Source: Flavihumibacter rivuli (GTDB lineage Bacteria > Bacteroidota > Bacteroidia > Chitinophagales > Chitinophagaceae). From it: a stretch of 64,000 bases of DNA. The notes below the pieces were generated by a model. The model saw nothing but the letters and a program-made list of their open reading frames with translations, made no database searches and was not told the DNA's origin. Where the stretch lies: assembly GCF_018595685.2 (NCBI RefSeq), contig NZ_CP092334.1, positions 3,562,001-3,626,000 on the forward strand. The letters are read 5' to 3'. This document shows positions 34,211 through 42,328 of this stretch, in pieces. Made by a program: the position numbers and the translations under genes. The number at the start of each line of letters is the position of its first letter. Within the stretch, counting starts at the first letter, position 1.

Positions 34211-35077
34211 ATGAAAGTTGAAGTAAAGATCATCAAAGCCTTTAGTATAGGGCATTCAGGCGGTAACCCTGCAGGTGTGGTAGTAGATGCCGACAATTTA
34301 TCCAGAGAACAGAAGCAGCAGGTGGCAGCCAGGGTTGGGCTGTCGGAGACCGCTTTTGTTTCCGCATCCCGCCAGGCCGATGTCAAACTGGACTTCTTCA
34401 CTCCGACCCGGCAGATTGCGCATTGTGGCCATGCCACCATTGCCACTTTCACTTATTTAAAACAAGCAGGCAGGATATTGAATGATCTTTCTTCGAAGGA
34501 AACAATCGATGGCAACAGGTCCATCTTTTTCAAAGATGGTAATGCCTACATGGAGCAGAAAGCTCCTGAATTCCTTCCGTTGGAAATACCAATGGATCTT
34601 ATCCTGCAATCATTAGGTATCACCGAAGCAGACCTCATCCCCGGTCAGTTGCCCATGATCGTGAATACCGGCAATTCCTTTTTGATCGTGCCGGTAAAGG
34701 ATAGTAAAGTCCTGGCCGGGCTCAGGCCCGACTATGACGTGATCGCTTCGGTGTCTTCAAAAGCCGGCCTTATTGGCTACTATGTGTATACGCCAACCTT
34801 TGATGGTTCGTTACAGGCAACAACCCGGATGTTTGCTCCCTATTATGGTATTGAGGAAGAATCAGCCACCGGCATGGCGGCAGGGCCATTGGCGGGGATG
34901 TTGTACCGGTTAGGAATAACCGAACAGGAGGAGATACTCATAGAGCAAGGGCGTTACATGCAGCCTGCTTCACCCAGCCTGATCCGCGTCCACCTGGACC
35001 TGGCTGATGGCAAGATCAGGCGCCTCTTTGCCGGGGGCCATGCCTATGTTGCCGGGGTGAAATTGGTGGAGTTGTAG
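34211..35077 (+). CDS. PhzF family isomerase/epimerase
   Basis: A 288-residue PhzF-fold protein. The catalytic glutamate is in VGLSETAFV near the N-terminus; FSIGHSGGNPAGVVV, the central LDFFTPTRQIAHCGHATIAT and the second-half EESATGMAAGPLAG are family signatures. PhzF proteins isomerise or epimerise small carboxylic compounds, and many are of unknown substrate. The frame is open to 34142, but the ATG at 34211 aligns with the family. It is divergent from the HxlR regulator, its likely controller. Confidence 0.92.
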   Translation: MKVEVKIIKAFSIGHSGGNPAGVVVDADNLSREQKQQVAARVGLSETAFVSASRQADVKLDFFTPTRQIAHCGHATIATFTYLKQAGRILNDLSSKETIDGNRSIFFKDGNAYMEQKAPEFLPLEIPMDLILQSLGITEADLIPGQLPMIVNTGNSFLIVPVKDSKVLAGLRPDYDVIASVSSKAGLIGYYVYTPTFDGSLQATTRMFAPYYGIEEESATGMAAGPLAGMLYRLGITEQEEILIEQGRYMQPASPSLIRVHLDLADGKIRRLFAGGHAYVAGVKLVEL

Positions 35078-35098
35078 ACAAAGCCCCTTTGACGGGAA

Positions 35099-35476
35099 CT
35101 AGCTGATATCTGTCAACCTGATGACCTTATCCCCCTTGAATGCAAAAATGGATTTTCCGGACAGTTCGATGGCCTGCCCTTTACGCAGGCCATTGGGAAA
35201 ATCCATGGCCAATACCGCATGGTAGCTGATATCAATTTCAGTTCTATCCCCCTCATGCCTGATCGCCGTGATGGTCTGTCGGCGTTCAGTGAAATAAGCT
35301 AAGGCCTGTTCTGCTTGTGCCCTGAAGGCTTCAATGCCATTCTGCAGCAGGGTGGTTTCCCCATTCTGGATGTTTTCGAATACAATATCATCAGCCAGGT
35401 CCGTCAGCATTCCGGTGACATCCGATTGGTTATAGGCGGAGATGTAGTTCTTGATAATGGTTTCCCTGCTTGGCAT
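35099..35476 (-). CDS. NTF2/SnoaL-like family protein
   Basis: A 125-residue protein with the nuclear-transport-factor-2-like cone fold: IIKNYISAYNQSDVTGMLTDL at the start, then the characteristic IEAFRAQAEQALAYF helix and strands to IFAFKGDKVIRLTDIS. The family includes small isomerases, dehydratases and ligand-binding proteins; no catalytic set can be assigned. A GTG at 35506 could add 10 residues; I prefer ATG 35476. It is convergent with phzF. Confidence 0.85.
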   Translation of the reverse strand: MPSRETIIKNYISAYNQSDVTGMLTDLADDIVFENIQNGETTLLQNGIEAFRAQAEQALAYFTERRQTITAIRHEGDRTEIDISYHAVLAMDFPNGLRKGQAIELSGKSIFAFKGDKVIRLTDIS

Positions 35477-35530
35477 CTGTCGGATAGAAGGTTTATAATG
35501 ATTCACAGATATTATAAGAGTGAGTATTGC

Positions 35531-36697
35531 TCAATGGGCAATTCTACCACCCGGATATTTACTTAGTCTGAGTATGCTATTAAAGTCCTGAATTTCCATG
35601 AGTTCCCTGATCGCCTGCTTTTTATCGGCGGATTGCTGGTAATAACTTTCGCAGATCCTGAATCCAACAAAATATCCAAGATTGCCAGGGTAACCGGTTT
35701 GGGCGTTATACGTGTTGAACAGCCAGTTATCAGTGTTTTCGCCTGTCATTTCAGTAGTAAAATTCTTCCATATTGCCGCTTCGTTCGCAAAGCCGTATTG
35801 GTAAACTTCAGGGTTGGTATACCTGCCGGTGATCAGGTAGGTGATAAAGTCTGCCACTCCTTCCATAATGCAAAGATCGAGCAGGGTTTTTTCGGGTTTG
35901 TTTTTCTGCTGGAAGTGAACATATTCATGCAGGATGAGTGGTACGGCAATTGAGCTGTCAAATAAGACCATTTTATCAATTGGGGTTAATTCTGAACTGT
36001 CTACCCCGGAATGCCTGCAAAGGTGTTCTGTGCCGATCAGCAAACCTGCGAACCCATCTGCCGTCCCTACATTGTTCAGGTTCCCGATCAGGAAATAAAT
36101 GGGAGGGAAGATGGAAGCGGGATAGAGTTCTTCCAGTTTGCCTGCTCCTGCCATGAACTGGGGAAGCATGGTTTTGAACTGGGTGGACGCATTCCTGATA
36201 CTGGTGTAGTAGGAGGGGATCGACCTGATCTTTTCGATGAATTGTTTCAGGCTGCTGTTCATCCTGATCTGGTAAAAGGTTTGCAAGCCTTTACTACCCT
36301 TGAGAATATATTCTTCCAGGAAAATTTTTTCAGCATCGGGATGGTTAATGGAAGGGAATAGATTCCAGAACCTGTCAATGTCCTCGGTGTAGACCTTAAT
36401 GGCAGAAGGCTTTTCAATAGCTGATCTGTTGGCAAGGATCCTATTCCTGATATGGTCATGCTGTTCGCTCGAAAATGCGCCTGTCAGCGTTTGGCTATTG
36501 GTAAAGGCCTGTAGGTCAAAAAGGCCCGCATTCAGGGCATTGTCTATTGATTGCAGTGCCCCGCTCGTATCCCTGGCAACTACCTTGTTGCGGGCATCCC
36601 TTAGCCAGAAATAGGGTGTATTGAGTGATGGGGTATTTTGTGCGAACACCCGGATGATGCTGCAAAAGAGGAAAATGACCAGGAGGGTTTTTCTCAC
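35531..36697 (-). CDS. Exported zincin-like metalloprotease (DUF2268/GldB-like)
   Basis: A 388-residue exported protein (signal peptide about 1-20, ending FAQ). The zinc-binding helix is LHEYVHFQQ near residue 255, with the third ligand region EGVADFITYLITGR about 25 residues later, the arrangement of the gluzincin-like DUF2268 proteases. The C-terminal GYPGNLGYFVGFRICESYYQQ also matches that group. A similar domain occurs in gliding-motility lipoprotein GldB, but this protein lacks the lipobox. The substrate is unknown. It stands alone on the minus strand, upstream of a gene-free region full of repeats. Confidence 0.8.
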   Translation of the reverse strand: MRKTLLVIFLFCSIIRVFAQNTPSLNTPYFWLRDARNKVVARDTSGALQSIDNALNAGLFDLQAFTNSQTLTGAFSSEQHDHIRNRILANRSAIEKPSAIKVYTEDIDRFWNLFPSINHPDAEKIFLEEYILKGSKGLQTFYQIRMNSSLKQFIEKIRSIPSYYTSIRNASTQFKTMLPQFMAGAGKLEELYPASIFPPIYFLIGNLNNVGTADGFAGLLIGTEHLCRHSGVDSSELTPIDKMVLFDSSIAVPLILHEYVHFQQKNKPEKTLLDLCIMEGVADFITYLITGRYTNPEVYQYGFANEAAIWKNFTTEMTGENTDNWLFNTYNAQTGYPGNLGYFVGFRICESYYQQSADKKQAIRELMEIQDFNSILRLSKYPGGRIAH

Positions 36698-36884
36698 GTT
36701 GTGTTGGTTTCTTTTCGTCAGTGAAAAAAGTAGGGTTACAATCTATTCGTTCAAATGGGTGGGAGATTATTGGCCATTTCTGTTTATGCCAAAAATCTGC
36801 AGAAGGCTTTTCTAATGTACGATAGAATTGCTAATATACCTTTTAGTCTCATCAGGGTCCCCTGCGGGAGACCCTGCTGGGGTA

Positions 36885-36923
36885 TAGATGTGGGTACACG
36901 GTAACTCCTGAAAGGGACCCTGA
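36885..36923 (+). repeat. 40-base repeat module near the inverted hairpin element
   Basis: GATGTGGGTACACGGTAACT then CCTGAAAGGGACCCTGATG, a close match to the module at 5401-5441. It is preceded by another hairpin, CAGGGTCCCC / GGAGACCCTG, at 36850-36873. Confidence 0.75.
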
Positions 36924-36930
36924 TGAATAT

Positions 36931-37157
36931 TTTATACCCCCAGCGGGGTCTCCCGAAGGGGACCCCGATGTATAAAAGGCGAAATAATTTATGCATCCAA
37001 CATCTTATCTCATCTTCCAACTAACCGTTGGTCATAAGACAGAACGGGGGCGACGGAGGCTATTACATATTATCACCACATAGGACTTCTCTTCGAGAGT
37101 CCCCGATTGATCTCCATCCTACATTCATCAGGGTCCCCTGCGGGAGACCCTGATGAG
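36931..37157 (-). repeat. Dispersed hairpin element, inverted copy 3
   Basis: Reverse-complement copy of the elements at 4900-5117 and 5161-5385. It has the CCCAGCGGGGTCTCC end hairpin at the left, the TATAAAAGGCGAAAT and CCAACNNNCCGTTGGTCAT core segments, the GGGGGCGACGG segment near 37046, and the CATCAGGGTCCCC / GGAGACCCTGATG hairpin at the right end. The half of the core towards the right end (about 37055-37125) is more diverged. Confidence 0.85.
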
Positions 37158-37160
37158 GTG

Positions 37161-37248
37161 AAGACGTGGCTACAAGGTAGCCCCTGTGAGAGACCCTGAT
37201 GAGGTGAAGATGTGGCTACAATGTAGCCCCTGCAGGAGGCCCTGATGG
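37161..37248 (+). repeat. Two tandem 46-base repeat modules
   Basis: Two units start AAGACGTGGCTACAAGGTAG (37161) and AAGATGTGGCTACAATGTAG (37207), each followed by CCCCTG and a CCCTGATG end. Each contains a small hairpin GGCTAC / GTAGCC. They are related to the modules at 5401 and 36885. Confidence 0.75.
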
Positions 37249-37297
37249 GTGAAGATGAGGGCACATCATTATTTGCTATTGCCGCAATGCTTTCTAT

Positions 37298-37831
37298 TTA
37301 CCAGTCCGCCTTTTCGAAATACAATTTGGGATTGGTAGGTTGTTCGTAGCGAATGGCCAGCAATGTTTTGCCGGATTGTGTTTCGATATTCCAATAAATG
37401 GTTAATGGTCCGGTGACATCATTTGCCGTAAGGGTCATCTGGGTATTGGTTTTACCTGGGCATTGCTGGTAGAATTTTCTCACCTTACCTGAGGTGTAGG
37501 TAAGGACAGCCCTGCCAGACTGGCTATGATCTGCGCTACCGGAGTATTGGGAGAAGACCTGGGCATTGCATCCCTCTTTTGGATCGGTGGGAAAGAATGC
37601 GCTGTAACTGTTGAATGTACCATCGTCGAAGAATTCCATGGCACCGGTTGTATAAGCAGCATTTACAATAGTGTCACCTGTATAGGTGTCAAAACCAGTC
37701 ATGTCAAATTCGCCCCTTATCCATTTCCCGGCGAGTTCGGGTGGACATACATTGCTGTCGATGCGTTCGGATGATTTGTTGCATGCTGTAAAGGCGATCA
37801 TGCATAGGGATAGGAAGATGAGGTTGCGCAT
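37298..37831 (-). CDS. Lipoprotein of unknown function (lipocalin-like)
   Basis: A 177-residue lipoprotein with signal MRNLIFLSLCMIAFTAC and Cys17 as the lipid site. After a short linker the domain opens PPELAGKWIRGEFDMTGF, again a G-x-W lipocalin-like start, and continues with an acidic/aromatic beta-rich segment (MEFFDDGTFNSYSAFFP). The frame is open to 37933, but the signal sequence fixes the ATG at 37831. No close family is recognised. It is transcribed towards the repeat region on its left. Confidence 0.72.
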   Translation of the reverse strand: MRNLIFLSLCMIAFTACNKSSERIDSNVCPPELAGKWIRGEFDMTGFDTYTGDTIVNAAYTTGAMEFFDDGTFNSYSAFFPTDPKEGCNAQVFSQYSGSADHSQSGRAVLTYTSGKVRKFYQQCPGKTNTQMTLTANDVTGPLTIYWNIETQSGKTLLAIRYEQPTNPKLYFEKADW

Positions 37832-38271
37832 GTTTTTTAGTAATTGATTATCGGTGGTCCTTGATCGCTGCGCAAAGGGTGTATTCGGTTTATTGAGGGC
37901 ATGAATGGCGCTGACTGGATTACTTTGGTCCACCTGGTGTTCCAGGTGGTTGATTGGTTTACCGGTGTTGGGTTGAATGGGCAGACTTCTTCAGGCAATA
38001 GGTCATTGCGTAACCTGGGTCAGGTCTGGACTTATTTAAACAACTGGGGTAAAACTGCAACTGCTTTTTCTATATCAATAATGATTTGGGATTCCTCCCG
38101 GTTTGCTTCAACAGGCCCTTCTCCTAATTGAACTTTCCTTGATCGGGCTTTTCCTGTTCTTCTTTTTTCTGACCATTTCCTAAAGTATTGTTAACACGCA
38201 TTTTCCTACCCAACCCTTTTTTCTCCAACGGGGGTATTGATGATGTAAACCAATCCTAAATCAATTTTTTT
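37832..38271. other. Gene-free stretch between divergent genes
   Basis: No convincing gene. A perfect hairpin, CCACCTGG / CCAGGTGG with a TGTT loop, lies at 37930-37949. An open frame of 76 codons at 37901-38131 has no recognisable features and lies in what is expected to be promoter DNA. Upstream of 38272 the sequence becomes T/A-rich, as usual before a Bacteroidota gene. Confidence 0.4.
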
Positions 38272-39810
38272 ATGAAACAGTTATTCGCTTTAAAGTTTTT
38301 GCCCCTCCTCCTATTGATCATTGCAGCCATGTCTTGCAATAAGGAGCCAAATGTTGATCCCCGTCCTGGTACGCCCGGTGGACAGGACACCAAGGGCGTT
38401 ATTCGTTTTTCCCTGGCAGCCTTGCCTGGTGTAACCCAATCCCTGACCAACCTCGCTGCTGTGATCAGCCTGACCGATGGCCAGGGCAGGGAGGTGGTGA
38501 ACGCCCGCAGGATGCCGCTGGTGGCCGAAAATGGTTACCGTACCGATACCCTGAAACTCGAGGAAGGTAACTATAGTGTAACCCGCTTCCTGGTGGTGGA
38601 CGAAACCGGAAAGGTGCTTTTTGTGGTGCCGATCGCCAATTCACCCAAGGCGGCCCTGGTGTCAACGCCACTGCCTTTCGTATTTGGCGTTGCTAAGAAG
38701 TCTGAAACCACCCACCCCTTGCAGGTTGCTAAAGTGGAGAAATCCGACCGTGCCTCTGATTTCGGTTATCCTGCCGGTAGTTTCAATAATGAACCCCTGC
38801 CTCCCTATGTAGAGATCAGCGTACATGCTAAGATCAAGGTAGGTGATATTGTATATGACAGCATTCCGGTGAAGTATTCCCTTATTGGCTGGTACCCCAA
38901 TAACCAGACCGATGGCCAGACCGGTGAATTGATGCCCGGTCGCAACCAGTTGACGCTAGCCACTTCCATGGTAAAGTATGAATTGTCTGTGACCAGGTTT
39001 GGGGTGACTGATAAGATCGTGCTGGATCCCAAGAACCTATTGGAAGGTACAGTGTATGTATTGGGCGGTGCTGTAGAGGCAAGGAAACTGAAGAATGAAG
39101 TGGTTCAACGCTGGGATGGAAGGCAATATATTGCTGTCGCCAAGAATGAATACAGTTATGACCAGGCAGGTCGACTGACCAATATCAATTACCTGCGCAA
39201 GGATGCCAATAATGTAGCGTACCTCGATGCCAAAAAGGTGCTGGAGTATGGTAGTGGCAGCAAAGCCAGTTTCGTTAAGCAATTCGACCGCAACAACCAG
39301 CTGACTTCCAGGCTTGCCGTAGAGTACAATAATGAAGGCTTTGTTCGCCGGATGGAGGCGTCAAGCAACGGTGTGGAAACCATTGTTAACGTTGGCTATA
39401 CCGGCAGGGCCGATCTGCCTGGTACTTCCGGGAATTACGAGGCCAGCCTGCAGATGACCTATTCCAACAATGCACCCGCCATGTCCTACAAGGTATTGTT
39501 CCAGGGCGGTAACGCCGTTCGCGATGAAGCCCTTCGCGGCAGTAGTACCGAGACAGGTAACTATGGTTATGATTTTAACATCAACCCTTATGCGCACCTG
39601 AACCTGCCTGACCTGTTCCTGGCCAACAACTCCCGCCATAACCGCACCTCCATGGAGAAAGTATATAACGGCTCTTATCCTGAACAGGAAGTGTACTATG
39701 TTGACTTTACCTATGATGCGCAGGGCTATCCCGTTTCCGTGGTGAAGGATTATAGAAATGTCCGTACCGGTGAATTCCTGTTCCGGGAAAAGACACTGTT
39801 CTATTATTGA
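38272..39810 (+). CDS. Large lipoprotein with YD-repeat-like C-terminal region
   Basis: A 512-residue lipoprotein (signal ending IIAAMSC, Cys22). The N-terminal half (about 40-270) is beta-sandwich-like with VISLTDGQGREVVNARR and TLKLEEGNYSVTRFLVVD. The C-terminal half has repeats of the form EYSYDQAGRLTNINYL, LAVEYNNEGFVRRMEAS and FTYDAQGYPVSVVKDY, which resemble the YD/RHS-like repeats of the DUF4595 group. It is probably surface- or periplasm-exposed. Function unknown. A terminator follows 25 bases after the stop. Confidence 0.75.
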   Translation: MKQLFALKFLPLLLLIIAAMSCNKEPNVDPRPGTPGGQDTKGVIRFSLAALPGVTQSLTNLAAVISLTDGQGREVVNARRMPLVAENGYRTDTLKLEEGNYSVTRFLVVDETGKVLFVVPIANSPKAALVSTPLPFVFGVAKKSETTHPLQVAKVEKSDRASDFGYPAGSFNNEPLPPYVEISVHAKIKVGDIVYDSIPVKYSLIGWYPNNQTDGQTGELMPGRNQLTLATSMVKYELSVTRFGVTDKIVLDPKNLLEGTVYVLGGAVEARKLKNEVVQRWDGRQYIAVAKNEYSYDQAGRLTNINYLRKDANNVAYLDAKKVLEYGSGSKASFVKQFDRNNQLTSRLAVEYNNEGFVRRMEASSNGVETIVNVGYTGRADLPGTSGNYEASLQMTYSNNAPAMSYKVLFQGGNAVRDEALRGSSTETGNYGYDFNINPYAHLNLPDLFLANNSRHNRTSMEKVYNGSYPEQEVYYVDFTYDAQGYPVSVVKDYRNVRTGEFLFREKTLFYY

Positions 39811-39834
39811 GTGTGAAGGATGGCTTTTGCTTTC

Positions 39835-39869
39835 AGGGATTGTCGATATCATTCGGCAATCCCTTTTTT
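39835..39869 (+). terminator. Intrinsic terminator
   Basis: AGGGATTG and CAATCCCT pair around a 14-base loop, followed by TTTTTT. It ends the lipoprotein transcript at 38272-39810. Confidence 0.85.
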
Positions 39870-40000
39870 ATTGATGATCCATTGGGTGCTTGGAATAGGA
39901 AGGGATTATTCCTTTATTTAGGATGCTCGTCTGATAACCACGATTATGGAGAATGGAATGGCGCCTCCTACCCTTCATCCCAGTAAATCCACCTTCTATT

Positions 40001-40146
40001 GGTTGGCGTATATCCCTCTCCTATGGTTGGCGTAAAGTCACATCTCCACATTTCCACATATTCACATGCTCACATTTCCCCTCGGTTGGCGTAAAGTCGC
40101 ATCTCCACACCTTGCCCGCCGAAGCTTTAGCGTAGGCGGGTTTCCA
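40001..40146. repeat. Simple repeats: GGTTGGCGTA and CACATCTCCAC blocks
   Basis: GGTTGGCGTA occurs three times (near 40001, 40024 and 40084); the last two are followed by AAGTCACATCTCCACA-like runs with repeated CACATTTC and CACATG steps. At the right end CCCGCC and GGCGGG form a hairpin (40117-40141). The CACATCTCCAC motif is shared with 18181-18374 and 4700-4830. No coding potential was recognised. The wider gap 39811-40179 holds only this and two terminators. Confidence 0.7.
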
Positions 40147-40150
40147 CATT

Positions 40151-40178
40151 AAAAAAGGTCGCTGAAAGCGACCTTTTT
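40151..40178. terminator. Bidirectional terminator downstream of the tRNA
   Basis: GGTCGCT / AGCGACC with a GAA loop, six As on the left and five Ts on the right. On the minus strand it follows directly after the tRNA at 40180-40253. Confidence 0.9.
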
Positions 40179-40179
40179 G

Positions 40180-40253
40180 TGGGCCCTGCCGGGCTCGAAC
40201 CAGCGACCCTCTGATTATGAGTCAGATGCTCTAACCAACTGAGCTAAGGGCCC
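40180..40253 (-). tRNA. tRNA with CAT anticodon (Met, or Ile2 read after lysidine modification)
   Basis: A 74-base cloverleaf: acceptor GGGCCCT / AGGGCCC with A73, D-arm GCTC / GAGC, anticodon stem TCTGA / TCAGA with loop CTCATAA, and T-arm GCTGG / CCGGC. CCA is not encoded. The CAT anticodon fits elongator Met, but C4-G69 and C5-G68 match the known TilS determinants of E. coli tRNA-Ile2, and the arms resemble that tRNA more than E. coli tRNA-Met. The identity is left open. Confidence 0.93.
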
Positions 40254-40385
40254 GTGCCAATTGGATTGGCGGGAGCGCAAAAATATAAAAAGCTGTCGCA
40301 TTCTGAACAGCCGGAAGAAAAATATTCAACCAAACCCTGATTATGCCTAACTTGTGATGGCATTAGCTCTGATTATTACAGCTCA

Positions 40386-40976
40386 ATGATTGCACCTGCC
40401 CGGATACAGTTCCTGAAAGAAAGGATCGCCCGCCACGACGATCAAATGGCTTATAAAGAGCTGTTCCAGTCCTACTACACGCCACTTTTCCAATTTGCCA
40501 TGGGCTTTACCCGTAACCGGCAATCTGCTGAGGAGATCGTCTCCGATGTGTTCATCAGTCTATGGGAGAAGCGTACCAGGCTGGAAGATATCAGCAATCT
40601 CAAGCTTTACCTCTATACTTCCATCCGCAATGCGGCCCTCAATTATATTACCCGCCAGAACAAAGTGTCTATAACGGACCTCAGCGAGTTGCCCGTGGAG
40701 CCCAGCGCCATCCATATTGATCCCGAGCGGCTGATGATCACCGCAGAGATGAAGAAAATGATCGCCGAAGCCATCCAGCAACTGCCTGCCCGCTGCAAGC
40801 TCATCTTCAAGCTGGTAAAGGAGGACGACCTCAAGTACCGCGAAGTGGCCGAGATCCTCAAGATCTCGGTGAAAACGGTGGAAGCCCAGATGACCATCGC
40901 ACTGCGGAAGATCGGCGAAGCCGTGCGCTTCGACCCCAGCAAGACCCTCTCTGTAGGTCCCTCCCGGAAAAAATAA
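40386..40976 (+). CDS. ECF RNA polymerase sigma factor (FecI/SigW-like) of the PUL
   Basis: A 196-residue ECF sigma factor. Region 2 runs from YKELFQSYYTPLFQFAMGF through AEEIVSDVFISLWEK; region 4 contains IQQLPARCKLIFKLVKEDDL and YREVAEILKISVKTVEAQM, the -35-binding HTH. It is followed 67 bases on by a FecR-type anti-sigma factor and then SusC/SusD, the standard order for a Bacteroidota PUL under trans-envelope control. It should direct transcription of the downstream SusCD genes when the substrate signal is received through SusC. Confidence 0.95.
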   Translation: MIAPARIQFLKERIARHDDQMAYKELFQSYYTPLFQFAMGFTRNRQSAEEIVSDVFISLWEKRTRLEDISNLKLYLYTSIRNAALNYITRQNKVSITDLSELPVEPSAIHIDPERLMITAEMKKMIAEAIQQLPARCKLIFKLVKEDDLKYREVAEILKISVKTVEAQMTIALRKIGEAVRFDPSKTLSVGPSRKK

Positions 40977-41043
40977 AAAAATGTTAACCTTCTTTAGGGG
41001 TGTCGATGCATTCTTGTGTCTATTAAGGGTACAACTTGATTGC

Positions 41044-42159
41044 ATGACAGAAAACAGGCTTTGGGAATTATTGGCTAAGAAGCTTTCCGGCGAAGCCACC
41101 GTGCCTGAATTGGAGGAGTTGCGCGAGATCCTTCGCCGCAACCCTGAATGGCATTATCCTACGCAAACCGTCACCGACCTCTGGTTCCACCACCACCAAA
41201 ATAGTGAAGACTCCTCTGCTGCCTACGACCGCCATATTGCCCGGATGCAGGAGTTGGGGTTCGATTTTCCAACGGCTGCAAGCGAAAGCTATGCGGAAGA
41301 TGCATTTGGGACCGGGTCTGGCCGTCCATGGTACCGCAGGCCTGTGATGGCCTGGGTTGGGTTGCTATTTATCGGACTACTGGGTACCTGGGGTTATTTC
41401 CAATTTAAACAGGCTGCCAAGATCGGCGAACCCCTTGCCGAACTGCCCAGTGAGGTATCCACCAGGAATGGTTCCAAATCCAAGATCACGCTGCCCGATG
41501 GCACCCAGGTTTGGCTGAATGCCGGCTCCAAGCTCACCTATGGCAAGGATTTCGGCGCCACCCTAAGGGAGGTTACCCTTACCGGGGAAGCCTATTTCGA
41601 TGTGGTGAAGAACAAGGAAAAACCATTCCTGATCCACGCCCGCAATATTGATATCCGGGTTTTGGGTACCGCCTTCAATGTGAAGTCCTATCCCGGTGAC
41701 AAAACCACCGAAACCAGCCTGATCAGGGGTAGCATTGAGGTAAGTATCCATAACCGCCCGAAAGAGAAGATCATCCTCAAGCCTAATGAAAAGCTCGTAG
41801 TGGCTTCGGAAGATGTGCCATCCGCCCAGCCGGCAACCCGCGCCATCAACATCAATAAAAACCCTGTGCCCAAGATTGTGGTGGACCAGATCCATTTCGA
41901 CTCCCTGGAGAATGCAGTGGTGGAAACCGCCTGGATGGAGAACAAACTGATCTTCCGCGATGAATCATTCGAGGAACTGGCCAGTAAGATGGAAAGGTGG
42001 TACGGTGTGACCTTCCGCTTCGAGGATGAGGAGATCAGGCAGTTGCGTTTCTCCGGGATCTTTGTGACAGAAAACCTGCAACAGGCCCTCAGGGCATTAC
42101 ATATTACAGCAAACTTTAACTATAGAATAGAGAAGGATCTTGTGATCATTTCCAGATAA
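41044..42159 (+). CDS. FecR family anti-sigma factor
   Basis: A 371-residue inner-membrane anti-sigma factor. A cytoplasmic N-terminal part (about 1-95, starting MTENRLWELLAKKLSGE) binds the sigma factor. One transmembrane helix (about 103-120, VMAWVGLLFIGLLGTWGY) follows, then the periplasmic FecR domain (about 140-245: VSTRNGSKSKITLPDGTQVW, LTGEAYFDVVKNKEKPFLI, GTAFNVKSY). The final DUF4974 domain (about 295-370) has LIFRDESFEELASKMERWYG. The upstream frame to 40981 is not family-like, so ATG 41044 is used. It pairs with the TonB-linked SusC to sense the sugar. Confidence 0.95.
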   Translation: MTENRLWELLAKKLSGEATVPELEELREILRRNPEWHYPTQTVTDLWFHHHQNSEDSSAAYDRHIARMQELGFDFPTAASESYAEDAFGTGSGRPWYRRPVMAWVGLLFIGLLGTWGYFQFKQAAKIGEPLAELPSEVSTRNGSKSKITLPDGTQVWLNAGSKLTYGKDFGATLREVTLTGEAYFDVVKNKEKPFLIHARNIDIRVLGTAFNVKSYPGDKTTETSLIRGSIEVSIHNRPKEKIILKPNEKLVVASEDVPSAQPATRAININKNPVPKIVVDQIHFDSLENAVVETAWMENKLIFRDESFEELASKMERWYGVTFRFEDEEIRQLRFSGIFVTENLQQALRALHITANFNYRIEKDLVIISR

Positions 42160-42232
42160 ACCAAAACGATAACCAAAACCGCCTAAAACGATTGCCATGA
42201 TTACAAACAGTACATAATGTCCCAAATAAAAA

Positions 42233-42258
42233 GCGAGTGATGCGCCAACATCACCCGC
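42233..42258 (+). other. Leader hairpin before susC
   Basis: GCGAGTGATG and CATCACCCGC pair (9 of 10 positions) around a CGCCAA loop, 70 bases before the SusC start codon. There is no T-run, so it is a leader structure rather than an evident terminator. Role unknown. Confidence 0.5.
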
Positions 42259-42328
42259 CGGGAAAGGCTTTAGATCAACCCGTGCAAAAGTTGATAAACC
42301 TATTTGTTTAACCCTAATTGCTGAAGGT

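Noticed and set aside
37901..38131. 76-codon open frame upstream of the lipoprotein gene
   Set aside because: It shows no family features, lies where two divergent promoters should be, and has no conserved start context.
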